From positions 104,479 through 168,478 of the forward strand of contig NZ_NEGK01000002.1 of assembly GCF_002135435.1 (NCBI RefSeq): 64,000 bases of DNA. Reading direction: 5' to 3'. Under the pieces are notes generated by a model that searched no databases, was not told where the DNA came from, and was given only the letters and a program-made list of their open reading frames with translations. Each line of letters begins with the position of its first letter. Position 1 is the stretch's first letter. Shown piece by piece: positions 15,588 through 24,890 of this stretch. The position numbers were made by a program, and so were the translations under genes. This DNA is from Acinetobacter sp. ANC 3813 (lineage in GTDB: Bacteria; Pseudomonadota; Gammaproteobacteria; Pseudomonadales; Moraxellaceae).

Positions 15588-16595
15588 ATGGCAACATTAC
15601 TTGCACCAGATTTTGAAATTCCTGCACATTTACAGCAATATACCAATTTGGCAGATACCCGAATTGGTGCAAAAGTACTTGAATGTTCAGATGATTTTTT
15701 TGCTGAAGCCAGCCGTATGCTGCAATTTGATGCGCCAATTTTTGTAGAAGATAAATTTGATGATCATGGTAAATGGATGGACGGCTGGGAAACTCGCCGT
15801 AAGCGCCATACTGGACATGATTGGGCCATTTTAAAGCTAGGCGTTGCTGGAAAAATTAAAGCATTTGATATTGATACCACATTCTTTACAGGCAATTACC
15901 CTGCTTCTGCCTCAGTAGAAGCATGCTATGCACCAAATGGTGACACCGACAATGCACTATGGCTAAGCATTCTAGACAATTCCGTTTTAGGGCCAAGCCA
16001 ACATCACATTTTTAATGTTAAAAGTGACGAGGTATATACTCATATCCGCCTTAATATTTTCCCAGATGGCGGCGTGGCTCGATTTAAAGTCTATGGCGAA
16101 GTCCAAATTCAGATTCAAGACAGTCGGCAGACCATAGATTTACTTGCACTTGAAAATGGCGGTCGTGTCATTGCTTATAGTGACGCTCATTTTGGTCATC
16201 CTCGCAACTTAATTAACCCTGGCCGCGGCATTAATATGGGGGATGGCTGGGAAACCAAACGTCGTCGTGCACCTGGTTTTGACTGGTGTATTTTGGCGCT
16301 TGGGCAAAGCGGTTCTATTGAAAAAATTGAAATAGACACAGCACATTTTAAAGGCAACTATCCTGCGCAAGTCTCTATCCAAGCAACATATATTGAAAAT
16401 GCAACTGATCCCCAGCTAATTCCGCAAAGTATGTTCTGGCCTTTCCTGCTAGAAGCGCAAGATATGCAGATGGATCACATTCATGACTATGTCAGCGAAA
16501 TTTTAAAGCATCAAAAAATCTCTCATATTCGCGTGAACATGATTCCAGATGGCGGAATTAGCCGTGTTCGTCTCTGGGGTAAAATTTCAGGATAA
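15588..16595 (+). CDS. alc: allantoicase
   Basis: A 335-residue protein made of two repeats of the allantoicase fold. The repeat signature appears as DGWETRRKRHTGHDWAILKLG near residue 64 and again as DGWETKRRRAPGFDWCILAL near 219. Each repeat later has a PDGGVARFKVYG or PDGGISRVRLWG motif. It hydrolyses allantoate to ureidoglycolate and urea, so urea is supplied to the urease encoded downstream. The ureidoglycolate lyase gene starts 4 nt after its stop. Confidence 0.95.
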   Translation: MATLLAPDFEIPAHLQQYTNLADTRIGAKVLECSDDFFAEASRMLQFDAPIFVEDKFDDHGKWMDGWETRRKRHTGHDWAILKLGVAGKIKAFDIDTTFFTGNYPASASVEACYAPNGDTDNALWLSILDNSVLGPSQHHIFNVKSDEVYTHIRLNIFPDGGVARFKVYGEVQIQIQDSRQTIDLLALENGGRVIAYSDAHFGHPRNLINPGRGINMGDGWETKRRRAPGFDWCILALGQSGSIEKIEIDTAHFKGNYPAQVSIQATYIENATDPQLIPQSMFWPFLLEAQDMQMDHIHDYVSEILKHQKISHIRVNMIPDGGISRVRLWGKISG

Positions 16596-16598
16596 GTC

Positions 16599-17105
16599 AT
16601 GACTCAAGACATTCAGCAGATACGCATTCAGCCACTGACTGTAGAAGCTTTTGCACCTTTTGGTGAGGTTATCGTATGTGAAGGCAACGATTTCTTTCAC
16701 ATTAATGATGCGCATACGGAACGTTACCATGCTTTAAGTATTGCAGAAGCTCTGGATGCTACTATTGGGATCAGTATTTTCCGCAATATTAAAAAAACTG
16801 ATGTTCCTTGCAGCATTCAAATGCTGGAGCGCCATCCCATAGGTTCACAAGCGTTCATTCCTATGCAGGGACAGTCTTTTTTGGTGGTGGTTGCGCCAAA
16901 TTTAAATGCCGATCAGCCTGATCTGGATCAGATTCATGCATTTATCAGCAATGGTCAACAAGGTGTCAATTACCGAGCTGGCACTTGGCATCATCCCTTA
17001 CTTACATTAGAAGCGCCGAGTGATTTTGCCGTGATTGATCGAATTGGCACAGGTCATAACTGTGATGTTTACAGTTTTACTGAAAAAATCAGTATTCAGC
17101 CTTAA
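16599..17105 (+). CDS. allA: ureidoglycolate lyase
   Basis: A 168-residue cupin-type enzyme of the AllA family (usual length about 160-170). Conserved features are FAPFGEVI near residue 15, MLERHPIGSQAFIPM near 70 and AGTWHHPLLTL near 126. It splits ureidoglycolate into glyoxylate and urea. It is cotranscribed with allantoicase and completes the route from urate to urea. Confidence 0.95.
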   Translation: MTQDIQQIRIQPLTVEAFAPFGEVIVCEGNDFFHINDAHTERYHALSIAEALDATIGISIFRNIKKTDVPCSIQMLERHPIGSQAFIPMQGQSFLVVVAPNLNADQPDLDQIHAFISNGQQGVNYRAGTWHHPLLTLEAPSDFAVIDRIGTGHNCDVYSFTEKISIQP

Positions 17106-17336
17106 TTTTTCAGTACAGCATAAGGCTTGATTCATCAGGCCCTATGTGCGTTTCAAGAAAAATAAGTAGAAGCAATGCTTAGCTCACACGAACGCATGAG
17201 GTTGCATCTAATCGCTTTAAATAGAATATTATGTAAATTACCTACTCACATGCTGTTTATGATGTGCAATAACTACCTAATGATTAGAACGAACTCAGGT
17301 TATAATGATGACCTCCCAAAATATGATTGATCTATT

Positions 17337-17573
17337 ATGAACCCCTCCAACGACCCTCTACACGGTAAAAAACTTGCTGACATTTTGGATGAATTATTGG
17401 ATTACTACGGTGGCTTTGAGGGATTAAGTCGTAAAATTGAAATTAGATGTTTTTGTATAGATCCAAGTATTAAATCATCATTGCGATTCTTGCGTACTAC
17501 TCCATGGGCACGTGAAAAAGTAGAAAGCTTGTATTTGTATGTCTTACGCCAAAAAGCCAAACAGAAATCGTAG
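17337..17573 (+). CDS. VF530 family (DUF2132) small DNA-binding protein
   Basis: A 78-residue basic protein with the conserved VF530 pattern: N-terminal DPLHGKKLADILDELLDYYG, then IRCFCIDPSIKSSLRFLR and TPWAREKVE. Family members are small helical proteins annotated as DNA-binding from structure. It has no evident link to purine breakdown and is a separate gene, 230 nt after allA, closed by its own terminator. Confidence 0.85.
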   Translation: MNPSNDPLHGKKLADILDELLDYYGGFEGLSRKIEIRCFCIDPSIKSSLRFLRTTPWAREKVESLYLYVLRQKAKQKS

Positions 17574-17600
17574 ATGCTATAAAAAATGAAAAATCATATA

Positions 17601-17629
17601 AAAAAACCAGCCATCTTGGCTGGTTTTTT
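17601..17629. terminator. bidirectional terminator between the VF530 gene and purine permease
   Basis: AAAAAACCAGCCA (17601-17613) pairs with TGGCTGGTTTTTT (17617-17629), loop TCT. A- and T-runs serve both convergent genes. Confidence 0.9.
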
Positions 17630-17657
17630 ACTGTACTGCTTAAATTCTAATAATAAG

Positions 17658-19010
17658 TTAATGCGGCTGTTTGAGCGTTTGCACAGCCGGCGTTTTTACG
17701 CGTGAAAAGCTTAAATGATTAAATACGATGTTCAATAAGATGGCCATCACACATGTAGAGCTGATGCCTGAGTGAAACAAGGTCTGCACCCATTTCGGGA
17801 AATTGGCATAGAATGAATGGTCAATGATTGGAATCATGCCTGCTGCGATTGCAGTCGCCACAATGATCAGATTTTTTTGCTCGTTATAATCAATTTTAGC
17901 CAAAGTACGAATGCCGCTGGCAGCCACTGTACCAAATAGCACCAATCCAGCACCGCCCAATACAGGCACTGGAATTGCCGCGACTAAACGTCCCATAATT
18001 GGCAATAAGCCGAGTACAACAAGAATCATGCCACCTGCGGCAACGACAAAGCGGCTTTTGACGCCGGTAATCGCAACAAGACCTACATTTTGCGCAAATG
18101 CGCTTTGCATGAACGATCCAAAAATTGGCGCAACAGCACTTGAAAGCATATCTGCGCGCAGCCCATCAGTGATGCGGTCTGAATCAACTTTAGTACCGAC
18201 AATCTCGCCAATCGCAATCACATCTGCCGTTGTTTCAGTCATAATCACCAAAGTAACAATCAACATGGCCAAGATTGCACTGACTTCAAACGTCGGCATG
18301 CCAAAGGCAAAGAAGCTTGGAAATTGGATCCATTGTCCACTAGCAACTTTAGAGAAATCTCCAAAACCCAATAAATAAGCCATGACCGTTCCAAGCACAA
18401 TCGCCAAAAGAATAGAGAGTCGGCGAACTGTCGCATTTCTGCTTAGATTCAAAGCAATCACAATGGCTAAGGTCGCTAGCGCTAAACAGATATTTTCCGC
18501 ACTGCCCCAGTCAGGTGCTTTACTGTTACCGCCCATCATCCAGCGTACAGCTACAGGCAACAGCGACAAACCAATGACTGTAATAACACAGCCCGTCACA
18601 ATAGGTGGAAAGAAACGGATGATTTTAGAAAAATATGGCGCCAAGAAAAAACCAATTAAAGATGCAACAATCACCGCACCATAAACCGCCTGCAAACCGC
18701 CGCCTGATGTAACAATGGCAATCATTGTCGCGACGCCGGCAAAAGATACACCTTGTACTAAAGGCAGCTTTGCGCCGACATATTTAACGCCAATCGTTTG
18801 CAAAATTGTCGCGAGACCACCAACAAATAATGCCGCAGCAATCAATAAACCAATTTCTGCTGGAGATAAGCCAGCAGCCGTTCCGACAATGAGCGGCGGC
18901 GCGATAATACCGCCATACATGGTTAAAACATGCTGCAAACCATATGCTAAGCTTTTGCCTGCGCCTAAATATTCATGTTCTGGTGATACTGCATTTTTTG
19001 GATCAGTCAT
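17658..19010 (-). CDS. NCS2-family purine (urate/xanthine-type) permease
   Basis: A 450-residue membrane protein of the nucleobase:cation symporter-2 family, with roughly 12-14 hydrophobic segments. Typical family features are the start GLQHVLTMYGG near residue 24, QGVSFAGVATMIA near 84 and the signature NVGLVAITGVKSRFV near 310. Members of this branch import urate or xanthine with protons. Its place after uraD-uraH suggests urate. The gene follows uraH after 36 nt on the same strand. Confidence 0.88.
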   Translation of the reverse strand: MTDPKNAVSPEHEYLGAGKSLAYGLQHVLTMYGGIIAPPLIVGTAAGLSPAEIGLLIAAALFVGGLATILQTIGVKYVGAKLPLVQGVSFAGVATMIAIVTSGGGLQAVYGAVIVASLIGFFLAPYFSKIIRFFPPIVTGCVITVIGLSLLPVAVRWMMGGNSKAPDWGSAENICLALATLAIVIALNLSRNATVRRLSILLAIVLGTVMAYLLGFGDFSKVASGQWIQFPSFFAFGMPTFEVSAILAMLIVTLVIMTETTADVIAIGEIVGTKVDSDRITDGLRADMLSSAVAPIFGSFMQSAFAQNVGLVAITGVKSRFVVAAGGMILVVLGLLPIMGRLVAAIPVPVLGGAGLVLFGTVAASGIRTLAKIDYNEQKNLIIVATAIAAGMIPIIDHSFYANFPKWVQTLFHSGISSTCVMAILLNIVFNHLSFSRVKTPAVQTLKQPH

Positions 19011-19046
19011 TTTTCAATTTCCCCCTAGATTTTTAAAATTAATTTA

Positions 19047-19367
19047 TTAACTGCCGCGATACGTTGAATACGCGTACGGGCTAATTAACAGCGGGATGTG
19101 GTAATGCTGATCAGGCTGACTGACCGAAAAATAAATCACCGCTTTAGGGAAAAAAGTCTCTGTATTTAATTTTGCAAAATAAGGCTGAATGGCAAATTCA
19201 ATTGAATATGAACCAGCAGCTAATGCGCCAATGTTAAAATCTGAAACGCGACCATCTGAGTTGGTCACTGCATCTGCCAATAATATTCCATCTTCAGAAA
19301 ATAATTTTACACATACATCTTGCGCAGGTTTTCCAAGAGCTGTATCGAGAATGTGGGTACTGATCAT
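19047..19367 (-). CDS. uraH: 5-hydroxyisourate hydrolase
   Basis: A 106-residue transthyretin-like enzyme that opens 5-hydroxyisourate to OHCU. Family marks are the N-terminal STHILDTALGKPA and the exact C-terminal YRGS that separates enzymes from transthyretin. The start overlaps the uraD stop by 4 nt (ATGA). There is no signal peptide, so it is cytoplasmic like HpxO. Confidence 0.95.
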   Translation of the reverse strand: MISTHILDTALGKPAQDVCVKLFSEDGILLADAVTNSDGRVSDFNIGALAAGSYSIEFAIQPYFAKLNTETFFPKAVIYFSVSQPDQHYHIPLLISPYAYSTYRGS

Positions 19368-19867
19368 GCTTGAATCTCCTGAGATAATCTTAATAATGCA
19401 ATTTCGCCTAACTGCTGTTTAACAATACGCTGTTCCGTTTCTTTATCATTTAATAAGCGGTATTTGAGCGCTTGCAGCACATCTTGGCTATTTAGGCCTG
19501 CTGCTTTAATTAAGAAGATATAACCAAATTTTTTTTCATAATCGTTATTGCCTTTAAGCAAAGCATCTTGAGTTTCTTGATTTACGGTTATTGTTGCCTG
19601 CTCACGGTCTGAAAAAGCTTGTTCAGTTTTGTTTAATTCTGCTTGCGCTTTTTTTTCGCCAATGCGCGGATGGTTGGCTAAAGCATCTGCCACTTCTGGC
19701 CATGTCCAAGTTCCGACTTGCTGTTTTGCCGCAGCCATTAAAGCTTCTGCACTATCAAAGGGCCGCTGCGCTAAAAGCTCCTCTGCCCAGCTCTCAATTT
19801 GCACACAGTTCTTAAGAAATTTTTGAGCGTCATCCTTGCTGGATAAGTTAAATTCATTCAATTGCAT
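19364..19867 (-). CDS. uraD: OHCU decarboxylase
   Basis: A 167-residue protein that decarboxylates 2-oxo-4-hydroxy-4-carboxy-5-ureidoimidazoline to S-allantoin. The active-site stretch HPRIGEKKA is near residue 65, and the later motif NNDYEKKFGYIFLIKAAG is near 105. It is the first gene of uraD-uraH-permease, with a near-perfect sigma-54 promoter 45 nt upstream. Confidence 0.93.
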   Translation of the reverse strand: MQLNEFNLSSKDDAQKFLKNCVQIESWAEELLAQRPFDSAEALMAAAKQQVGTWTWPEVADALANHPRIGEKKAQAELNKTEQAFSDREQATITVNQETQDALLKGNNDYEKKFGYIFLIKAAGLNSQDVLQALKYRLLNDKETEQRIVKQQLGEIALLRLSQEIQA

Positions 19868-19911
19868 GGTTTTAAATCACAAATTTATTTATCGTTCATT
19901 CAAAATGTAAA

Positions 19912-19929
19912 TTGCAATAACAGTGCCAA
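19912..19929 (-). promoter_or_regulatory. sigma-54 promoter of uraD-uraH-permease
   Basis: On the minus strand TTGGCACTGTTATTGCAA matches the full TTGGCAC-N5-TTGCA consensus, about 45 nt before uraD. Confidence 0.88.
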
Positions 19930-19969
19930 TCTCACTATGTATATATAATTTATAAAATCAAAAATAAAA

Positions 19970-19994
19970 AAAAGAGAAGCTAAACTTCTCTTTT
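19970..19994 (-). terminator. puuE terminator
   Basis: AAAAGAGAAG (19970-19979) pairs with CTTCTCTTTT (19985-19994). On the minus strand it ends in a run of nine T, 15 nt after the puuE stop. Confidence 0.85.
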
Positions 19995-20008
19995 ATATGA
20001 TATTAATT

Positions 20009-20974
20009 TTATTCAGGAAGATGATTTTTATACCAATATTCGGCTATATCATTGCGCTTACAAATCCAAACCTGCTCATGTGACTGTACATAATCAAGGA
20101 ACCTTTGCAGTGCTTTGAACCGCCCTGGGCGCCCTAAAATACGGCAATGCATACCAATAGACAGCATTTTTGGTTCAGTCTCGCCTTCTGCATATAAAAC
20201 ATTAAAGCTGTCTTTTAAGTATTGGAAGTATTGTTCCCCGCTATTAAAGCCTGCAGGCGCACAAAATTTCATATCGTTGCTTTCAAGTGTATAGGGAATG
20301 ATTAAATGAGGGCGTTTTTGACCCTCTGCATTGGTCAATGTGCTCCAAAATGGCAAGTCATCACCATAGTAATCACAGTCATATTTAATTTGCGGAAATT
20401 CTGCCAAAAGCTTTCGCGTATTTGGGCTGTCACGGCCTGTGTACCAACCGATTGGCGTTTGATCAAACAATGTTTCTAATACACTTATTGCTTGATCCAT
20501 ATATTGACGTTCAAGCTCTATAGGCATGTCTTGATAATGAATCCAGCGCTGACCATGTGACACGACATCGTAATTTGCGTCTTTAATCGCTTGAACGATA
20601 TAGGGATTTCGTGCCAATGCCATGCCTACACCAAATATAGTCATGGGTAAATTACGCTTTTGGAACTCTTTATGTATACGCCAAAACCCTGCACGTGAGC
20701 CATATTCATACATAGAGTCCATAGACATATGCAGGTTTGGATAGCGGGCTGCCCCGACAATATCGGATAGAAATTGTTCCGAACCTGCATCACCATGTTC
20801 GATGTGGTTTTCGCCGCCTTCCTCATAATTCAGTACAAACTGAACGGCAACACGTGCTTTGTTTGGCCATTCTACTTTGGGTGGCTGACCATGGTAGCCA
20901 ATCAAATCTCTAGAATAGTCTTGCTGCTGTATTTGGTTGATGAGGTCTTGCCCACGTAAATAGCTAGTCGTCAC
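20009..20974 (-). CDS. puuE: allantoinase PuuE
   Basis: A 321-residue protein of the polysaccharide-deacetylase-like fold, matching PuuE, the metal-independent allantoinase that converts allantoin to allantoate. Landmarks are VQFVLNYEEGGENHIEHGD near residue 45, YGSRAGFWRI near 92, SHGQRWIHYQ near 139 and GWYTGRDSPNTRKLL near 176. It supplies allantoate for the allantoicase at 15588. It has its own sigma-54 promoter and terminator, so it is a single-gene unit. Confidence 0.93.
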   Translation of the reverse strand: MTTSYLRGQDLINQIQQQDYSRDLIGYHGQPPKVEWPNKARVAVQFVLNYEEGGENHIEHGDAGSEQFLSDIVGAARYPNLHMSMDSMYEYGSRAGFWRIHKEFQKRNLPMTIFGVGMALARNPYIVQAIKDANYDVVSHGQRWIHYQDMPIELERQYMDQAISVLETLFDQTPIGWYTGRDSPNTRKLLAEFPQIKYDCDYYGDDLPFWSTLTNAEGQKRPHLIIPYTLESNDMKFCAPAGFNSGEQYFQYLKDSFNVLYAEGETEPKMLSIGMHCRILGRPGRFKALQRFLDYVQSHEQVWICKRNDIAEYWYKNHLPE

Positions 20975-21023
20975 TTCTACTCCCTAAATTTGTTATATCA
21001 AACAGTAAAATTAGGAAGGATTA

Positions 21024-21040
21024 AGCAATTAATGCGCCAA
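21024..21040 (-). promoter_or_regulatory. sigma-54 promoter of puuE
   Basis: On the minus strand TTGGCGCATTAATTGCT has correct -24/-12 spacing, about 50 nt upstream of puuE. Its -24 half lies inside the hairpin at 21032-21052. Confidence 0.72.
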
Positions 21041-21052
21041 AGTATGGCGCAT
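21032..21052 (-). terminator. hairpin after the 379-aa membrane protein gene
   Basis: ATGCGCCA (21032-21039) pairs with TGGCGCAT (21045-21052), loop AAGTA. On the minus strand it is followed by TAATTGCTTAA, so any terminator is weak. It overlaps the puuE promoter. Confidence 0.5.
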
Positions 21053-21085
21053 AATTAATTAAAATGCTTATTTATAGTTCAAAAC

Positions 21086-22225
21086 TTATTTTCTAAATTC
21101 ACTAACAAGTTTTGCAAGCTGTTCCATGCCATAAAATGTCGTTGGAATTTTATCATCAGATGATACCAACGGTGAGAAGATAATATTTTCAAACTTTTCA
21201 AAACCTGCTGAATTCTTTTTATGTAATTTTTCAGAATCATCTGCATAGTTATGTATAAATTGACAAAGCGCTATACGCAGTTCGAGCTGCATCATTTGGG
21301 ATTGAATTGAGCGCTTGTCTTGTAATGAAATTTTTACAAGGTACAAAGTAATTAAAATCAAAGTTAAAAATGGAATTAAAATAAGCCACATAGCTGAAGG
21401 TATGTTTCCATTAAAATAAAAAAATCCAAATACAAGGAATGCAAACTCTATAAATGGGATAAAAAACATAGTCGCAGCGACAATGGAATACGTATCCTTT
21501 ACTTTTTCCAATTCTTCTCGTTTTTGTTCATAAAGTTGCTGAAAACCTTTGTTTAGTAATACGAAATCGTAAGTAATTTTATACTTATCCAACTTCTGCT
21601 CTAATTCAATAATAGTTTCTTTTTTTTGTTCAAATGCAACTTCGTACTGTTGAATTTTAGAATCCATTTCTTTTAGTTGATCAGTTAAATCATTCTTAAA
21701 ACTAATTAATTCATTTAGGTTGCGAATGTCATTCGAATAAAATATTTTTTTAAGAATATTGAATGGAAGATCACGATCTCCAAAATCAATTAAACGCCAA
21801 TATTCACTATTTTTTAGCTCTAACCCAATCGTTACTAAAAAATCTCCTACTTCAAAAGCACTATTATTATTAAATCCACCAACATTAAACTCATATTCTC
21901 TAAGATAGATATAAATTAAGGCTGACGATTGAAAAACTACAGCGATATAATCATTAAGACTTTTAGTTTCTTGATAGTTGTCTAATTTTTCTTTTATAAA
22001 ATTAATAAAGTTAAATCTATCTTGTGTTCTTGAATAATTTATATGTTCATCGAGCAAAGATAAATCTGTTTCAATTCTAAAAAAGCATTCAACACTATGA
22101 AATGCACTTGCTATTTTAACTACTTGCTCAGGCAGTTCGAGCTTTGGATCTTCCCGTTTATTTGTAAGCTCAAGAACTTGTGCAAATGTATTCTTAAATT
22201 CGGCGCTCTCAAACTTAAATTGCAT
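21086..22225 (-). CDS. unrecognised membrane protein with coiled coil
   Basis: A 379-residue protein. Residues 1-185 are soluble and mixed, about 188-245 form a coiled coil (KEMDSKIQQYEVAFEQKKET, IIELEQKLDKY), and about 246-305 contain two adjacent membrane segments (MFFIPFIEFAFLVFGFFYF and AMWLILIPFLTLILITLYLV). A cytoplasmic tail of about 70 residues follows. No family was recognised. It is markedly more AT-rich than the purine and urease genes that enclose it, and it has no link to them. It looks like an insertion by transfer. Confidence 0.75.
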   Translation of the reverse strand: MQFKFESAEFKNTFAQVLELTNKREDPKLELPEQVVKIASAFHSVECFFRIETDLSLLDEHINYSRTQDRFNFINFIKEKLDNYQETKSLNDYIAVVFQSSALIYIYLREYEFNVGGFNNNSAFEVGDFLVTIGLELKNSEYWRLIDFGDRDLPFNILKKIFYSNDIRNLNELISFKNDLTDQLKEMDSKIQQYEVAFEQKKETIIELEQKLDKYKITYDFVLLNKGFQQLYEQKREELEKVKDTYSIVAATMFFIPFIEFAFLVFGFFYFNGNIPSAMWLILIPFLTLILITLYLVKISLQDKRSIQSQMMQLELRIALCQFIHNYADDSEKLHKKNSAGFEKFENIIFSPLVSSDDKIPTTFYGMEQLAKLVSEFRK

Positions 22226-22352
22226 CTTATACTCAAATATTATTCTAAATTATCAATATATTCTTATAAATCAAATATTAAATCAATATTTGATTCCTTT
22301 AATCTGCCGAAATGCAAAAGAAATGTACTGAACATTAATTTAGTTAGAAATT

Positions 22353-22373
22353 CCCTCTCCTTTAAGGAGAGGG
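22353..22373. repeat. short palindromic intergenic repeat after ureC
   Basis: CCCTCTCC (22353-22360) pairs with GGAGAGGG (22366-22373) and is followed by CTAGAGAGG, 14 nt beyond the ureC stop. Relatives of the same CCCTCTCC-type unit lie at 24803-24822 and 50107-50230. It may also end the urease transcript. Confidence 0.6.
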
Positions 22374-22386
22374 CTAGAGAGGTAAA

Positions 22387-24087
22387 TTAAAAAAGGAAAT
22401 ACCGCTGCGCCATTGGCAACACTTCCGCTGGCTCACACGTTAAATGAACACCATCTGCACGGACTTCATAAATCTCAGGATCAACCTCCATTACAGGACA
22501 ATAAGTATTTAACTTCATATCTGCTTTAGAAATATTACGCGTATTCTTGCAAGGTGAAATTAACTTATTCAATTTCAGTTTTTCTGCAACGCCATCATCA
22601 ATAGCGGCTTGCGACAAAAAGGTAATGCAGGTGTTATGTACACCTCTAGGATGCGCGCCAAACATAGGACGATAATGCACTGGCTGCGGCGTTGGAATTG
22701 AAGCATTAATATCCCCCATAGGCGCAGCAGCAATCATTCCACCCTTAATAATCATAGATGGCTTAACGCCAAAAAATGCTGGCTTCCAGAGCACTAAATC
22801 TGCCAATTTACCTTCTTCAATAGAACCAATTTCATGACTTAAACCATGCGTAATGGCTGGGTTAATCGTATATTTTGCAATATAGCGCTTTACTCGATTA
22901 TTGTCAGAATGCGGCGTATCGCCTTCTAAAGGTCCACGCTGAACTTTCATCTTATGCGCTGTTTGCCATGTGCGCAAAATCACTTCCCCTACACGCCCCA
23001 TCGCTTGTGAGTCAGATGACATCATGGCAATAGCACCCATATCCTGCAAAATGTCTTCCGCTGCAATGGTTTCGCGGCGAATGCGGCTTTCTGCAAATGC
23101 TACATCTTCAGAAATTGCTGGGTCCAAATGGTGACAGACCATCAGCATATCTAAATGTTCATCAATGGTGTTGATGGTATAAGGGCGCGTCGGGTTGGTC
23201 GACGATGGAAGTACGTTTGGCTGCCCAATTGCTTTTAAAATATCGGGAGCATGTCCACCACCTGCACCTTCTGTATGATAGGTATGGATGGTACGGTTTT
23301 TAAAAGCTCCTAAAGTTTCTTCTAGAAAGCCACTTTCATTTAGTGTGTCTGTATGAATAGCAACTTGTACATCAAACTGATCTGCAACCGTTAAACAATT
23401 GTCGATGGCAGCTGGTGTTGATCCCCAATCCTCATGCAGTTTTAAACCCACTACACCTGCTTTAATTTGCTCGGCAATGGGTTCAGGCTGACTTAAATTG
23501 CCTTTACCCAATAAACCAATATTCATAGGCAAGTCATCTATAGCTTGCAGCATGGTCGCAATATGCCAAGGGCCTGGGGTCACGGTGGTAGCAGATGTAC
23601 CTGCTGCTGGCCCCGTACCGCCGCCCACCATGGTCGTTGTACCAGACATAAGTGCAGTTTCAACTTGCTGCGGGCAAATCCAGTGAATATGCGTATCAAT
23701 ACCGCCTGCTGTTAAAATCTGTCCTTCACCCGCAATGACTTCCGTGGCTGCACCTAAAGGAATGGTAATGTTGGGTTGAATATCAGGATTTCCAGCTTTA
23801 CCTATTTTCCAAATACGGCCATTTTTCAAGCCTACATCTGCTTTAACAATGCCCCACCAATCTACAATTAAAGCGTTGGTAATGACGGTATCTGCAACAT
23901 CTGCCGCCAAAAGCTGTGATTGGCCCATGCCATCACGTATCACTTTTCCGCCGCCAAATTTTACTTCTTCGCCGTAGGTGGTCAGGTCTTGCTCGACTTG
24001 AATAAATAACTCTGTATCCGCTAGTCGGACACGGTCACCCGTAGTCGGGCCAAACATTTCCGCATAGGCGCGTCGAGACATTTTCAT
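22387..24087 (-). CDS. ureC: urease subunit alpha
   Basis: The 566-residue catalytic subunit, normal length for three-subunit ureases. The di-nickel site is recognisable: HIHWICPQQ near residue 136, the carbamylated lysine in GLKLHEDWG near 218, HTDTLNE near 247, [15 protein letters not shown] near 270 and VCHHLDP near 322. It hydrolyses urea to ammonia and carbamate. It is the last gene of the operon, 12 nt after ureB. Confidence 0.97.
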   Translation of the reverse strand: MKMSRRAYAEMFGPTTGDRVRLADTELFIQVEQDLTTYGEEVKFGGGKVIRDGMGQSQLLAADVADTVITNALIVDWWGIVKADVGLKNGRIWKIGKAGNPDIQPNITIPLGAATEVIAGEGQILTAGGIDTHIHWICPQQVETALMSGTTTMVGGGTGPAAGTSATTVTPGPWHIATMLQAIDDLPMNIGLLGKGNLSQPEPIAEQIKAGVVGLKLHEDWGSTPAAIDNCLTVADQFDVQVAIHTDTLNESGFLEETLGAFKNRTIHTYHTEGAGGGHAPDILKAIGQPNVLPSSTNPTRPYTINTIDEHLDMLMVCHHLDPAISEDVAFAESRIRRETIAAEDILQDMGAIAMMSSDSQAMGRVGEVILRTWQTAHKMKVQRGPLEGDTPHSDNNRVKRYIAKYTINPAITHGLSHEIGSIEEGKLADLVLWKPAFFGVKPSMIIKGGMIAAAPMGDINASIPTPQPVHYRPMFGAHPRGVHNTCITFLSQAAIDDGVAEKLKLNKLISPCKNTRNISKADMKLNTYCPVMEVDPEIYEVRADGVHLTCEPAEVLPMAQRYFLF

Positions 24088-24099
24088 TTTATATATCCT

Positions 24100-24408
24100 T
24101 TAATCCAGCTTGCCCATCACACGGCCTGAAAAGCCATATACTTCACGCTTACCAGACAATGCGACCAGTTCCACATCACGGCTTTGTCCTGGTTCAAAAC
24201 GTACAGCTGTTCCTGCGGCAATATTTAATCGGTAACCTTTTGATGCTTCACGATCAAACTGCAAAGCATCATTGGCTTCATAAAAGTGAAAGTGTGAGCC
24301 AATTTGAATCGGTCTGTCGCCGATATTTGCCACCGTCATTTTTAAAAACTGGCGGCCTACATTCATTTCTATATCGCCATCTGGCGTAATAATTTCACCG
24401 GGTATCAT
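24100..24408 (-). CDS. ureB: urease subunit beta
   Basis: A 102-residue structural subunit with the usual start [16 protein letters not shown] and the motifs [15 protein letters not shown] near residue 32 and [17 protein letters not shown] near 66. It is a separate polypeptide, not fused to UreA, as in most proteobacteria. It lies between ureA and ureC with short gaps. Confidence 0.97.
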   Translation of the reverse strand: MIPGEIITPDGDIEMNVGRQFLKMTVANIGDRPIQIGSHFHFYEANDALQFDREASKGYRLNIAAGTAVRFEPGQSRDVELVALSGKREVYGFSGRVMGKLD

Positions 24409-24448
24409 CTATATTCCCCAATTATTTATGTTTAACTTTATTCATGTT

Positions 24449-24751
24449 TTAAATAATAGGCTGATGCACGGTGACCAGCTTCGATCCATCAGGAAAAGTC
24501 GCTTCCACTTGAACTTCTGCAATCATTTCCGCTACGCCATCCATAACATCTGCACGGCTTAACAGCGTCGTTCCATAGTGCATAAGTTCGCTGACGGTCA
24601 TGCCATCACGTGCACCTTCAAGCAAAGCCGCAGAAATGAATGCAATAGATTCTGGATAATTCAATTTTAAGCCACGCGCTTTACGTCGTTCTGCAACTAA
24701 ACCCGCAGTGAAAATCAGGAGTTTGTCTTTTTCTGTGGGATTAAGTTCCAT
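24449..24751 (-). CDS. ureA: urease subunit gamma
   Basis: A 100-residue structural subunit. The N-terminus [20 protein letters not shown], the stretch [13 protein letters not shown] and the C-terminal [13 protein letters not shown] are standard UreA features. The gene starts 139 nt after ureD. That gap contains the palindrome at 24803-24822, so the catalytic subunit genes could be partly uncoupled from the accessory genes upstream. Confidence 0.97.
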   Translation of the reverse strand: MELNPTEKDKLLIFTAGLVAERRKARGLKLNYPESIAFISAALLEGARDGMTVSELMHYGTTLLSRADVMDGVAEMIAEVQVEATFPDGSKLVTVHQPII

Positions 24752-24802
24752 ATCTTTGTCCTAAAATTCTGTTATTTGTAATGCAAAAATTGTGCTTAAA
24801 AT

Positions 24803-24822
24803 CCTCCCTTTTTAAAGGGAGG
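24803..24822. repeat. palindrome between ureD and ureA
   Basis: CCTCCCTTT (24803-24811) pairs with AAAGGGAGG (24814-24822) and is followed by TTTGGAGGG, which echoes the left arm. It resembles the repeats at 22353 and 50107. In the mRNA it could act as a stability or attenuation element between accessory and structural urease genes. Confidence 0.55.
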
Positions 24823-24890
24823 TTTGGAGGGATTGATCATCTTTCAAATAAGCGCTTTCACTCACTTTTTGGAAAAAAACTGTTGAATAA

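Noticed and set aside
17911..18378. 155-residue open frame opposite the purine permease gene
   Set aside because: Pro/Ala/Thr-rich antisense translation typical of a frame shadow over a membrane protein gene.
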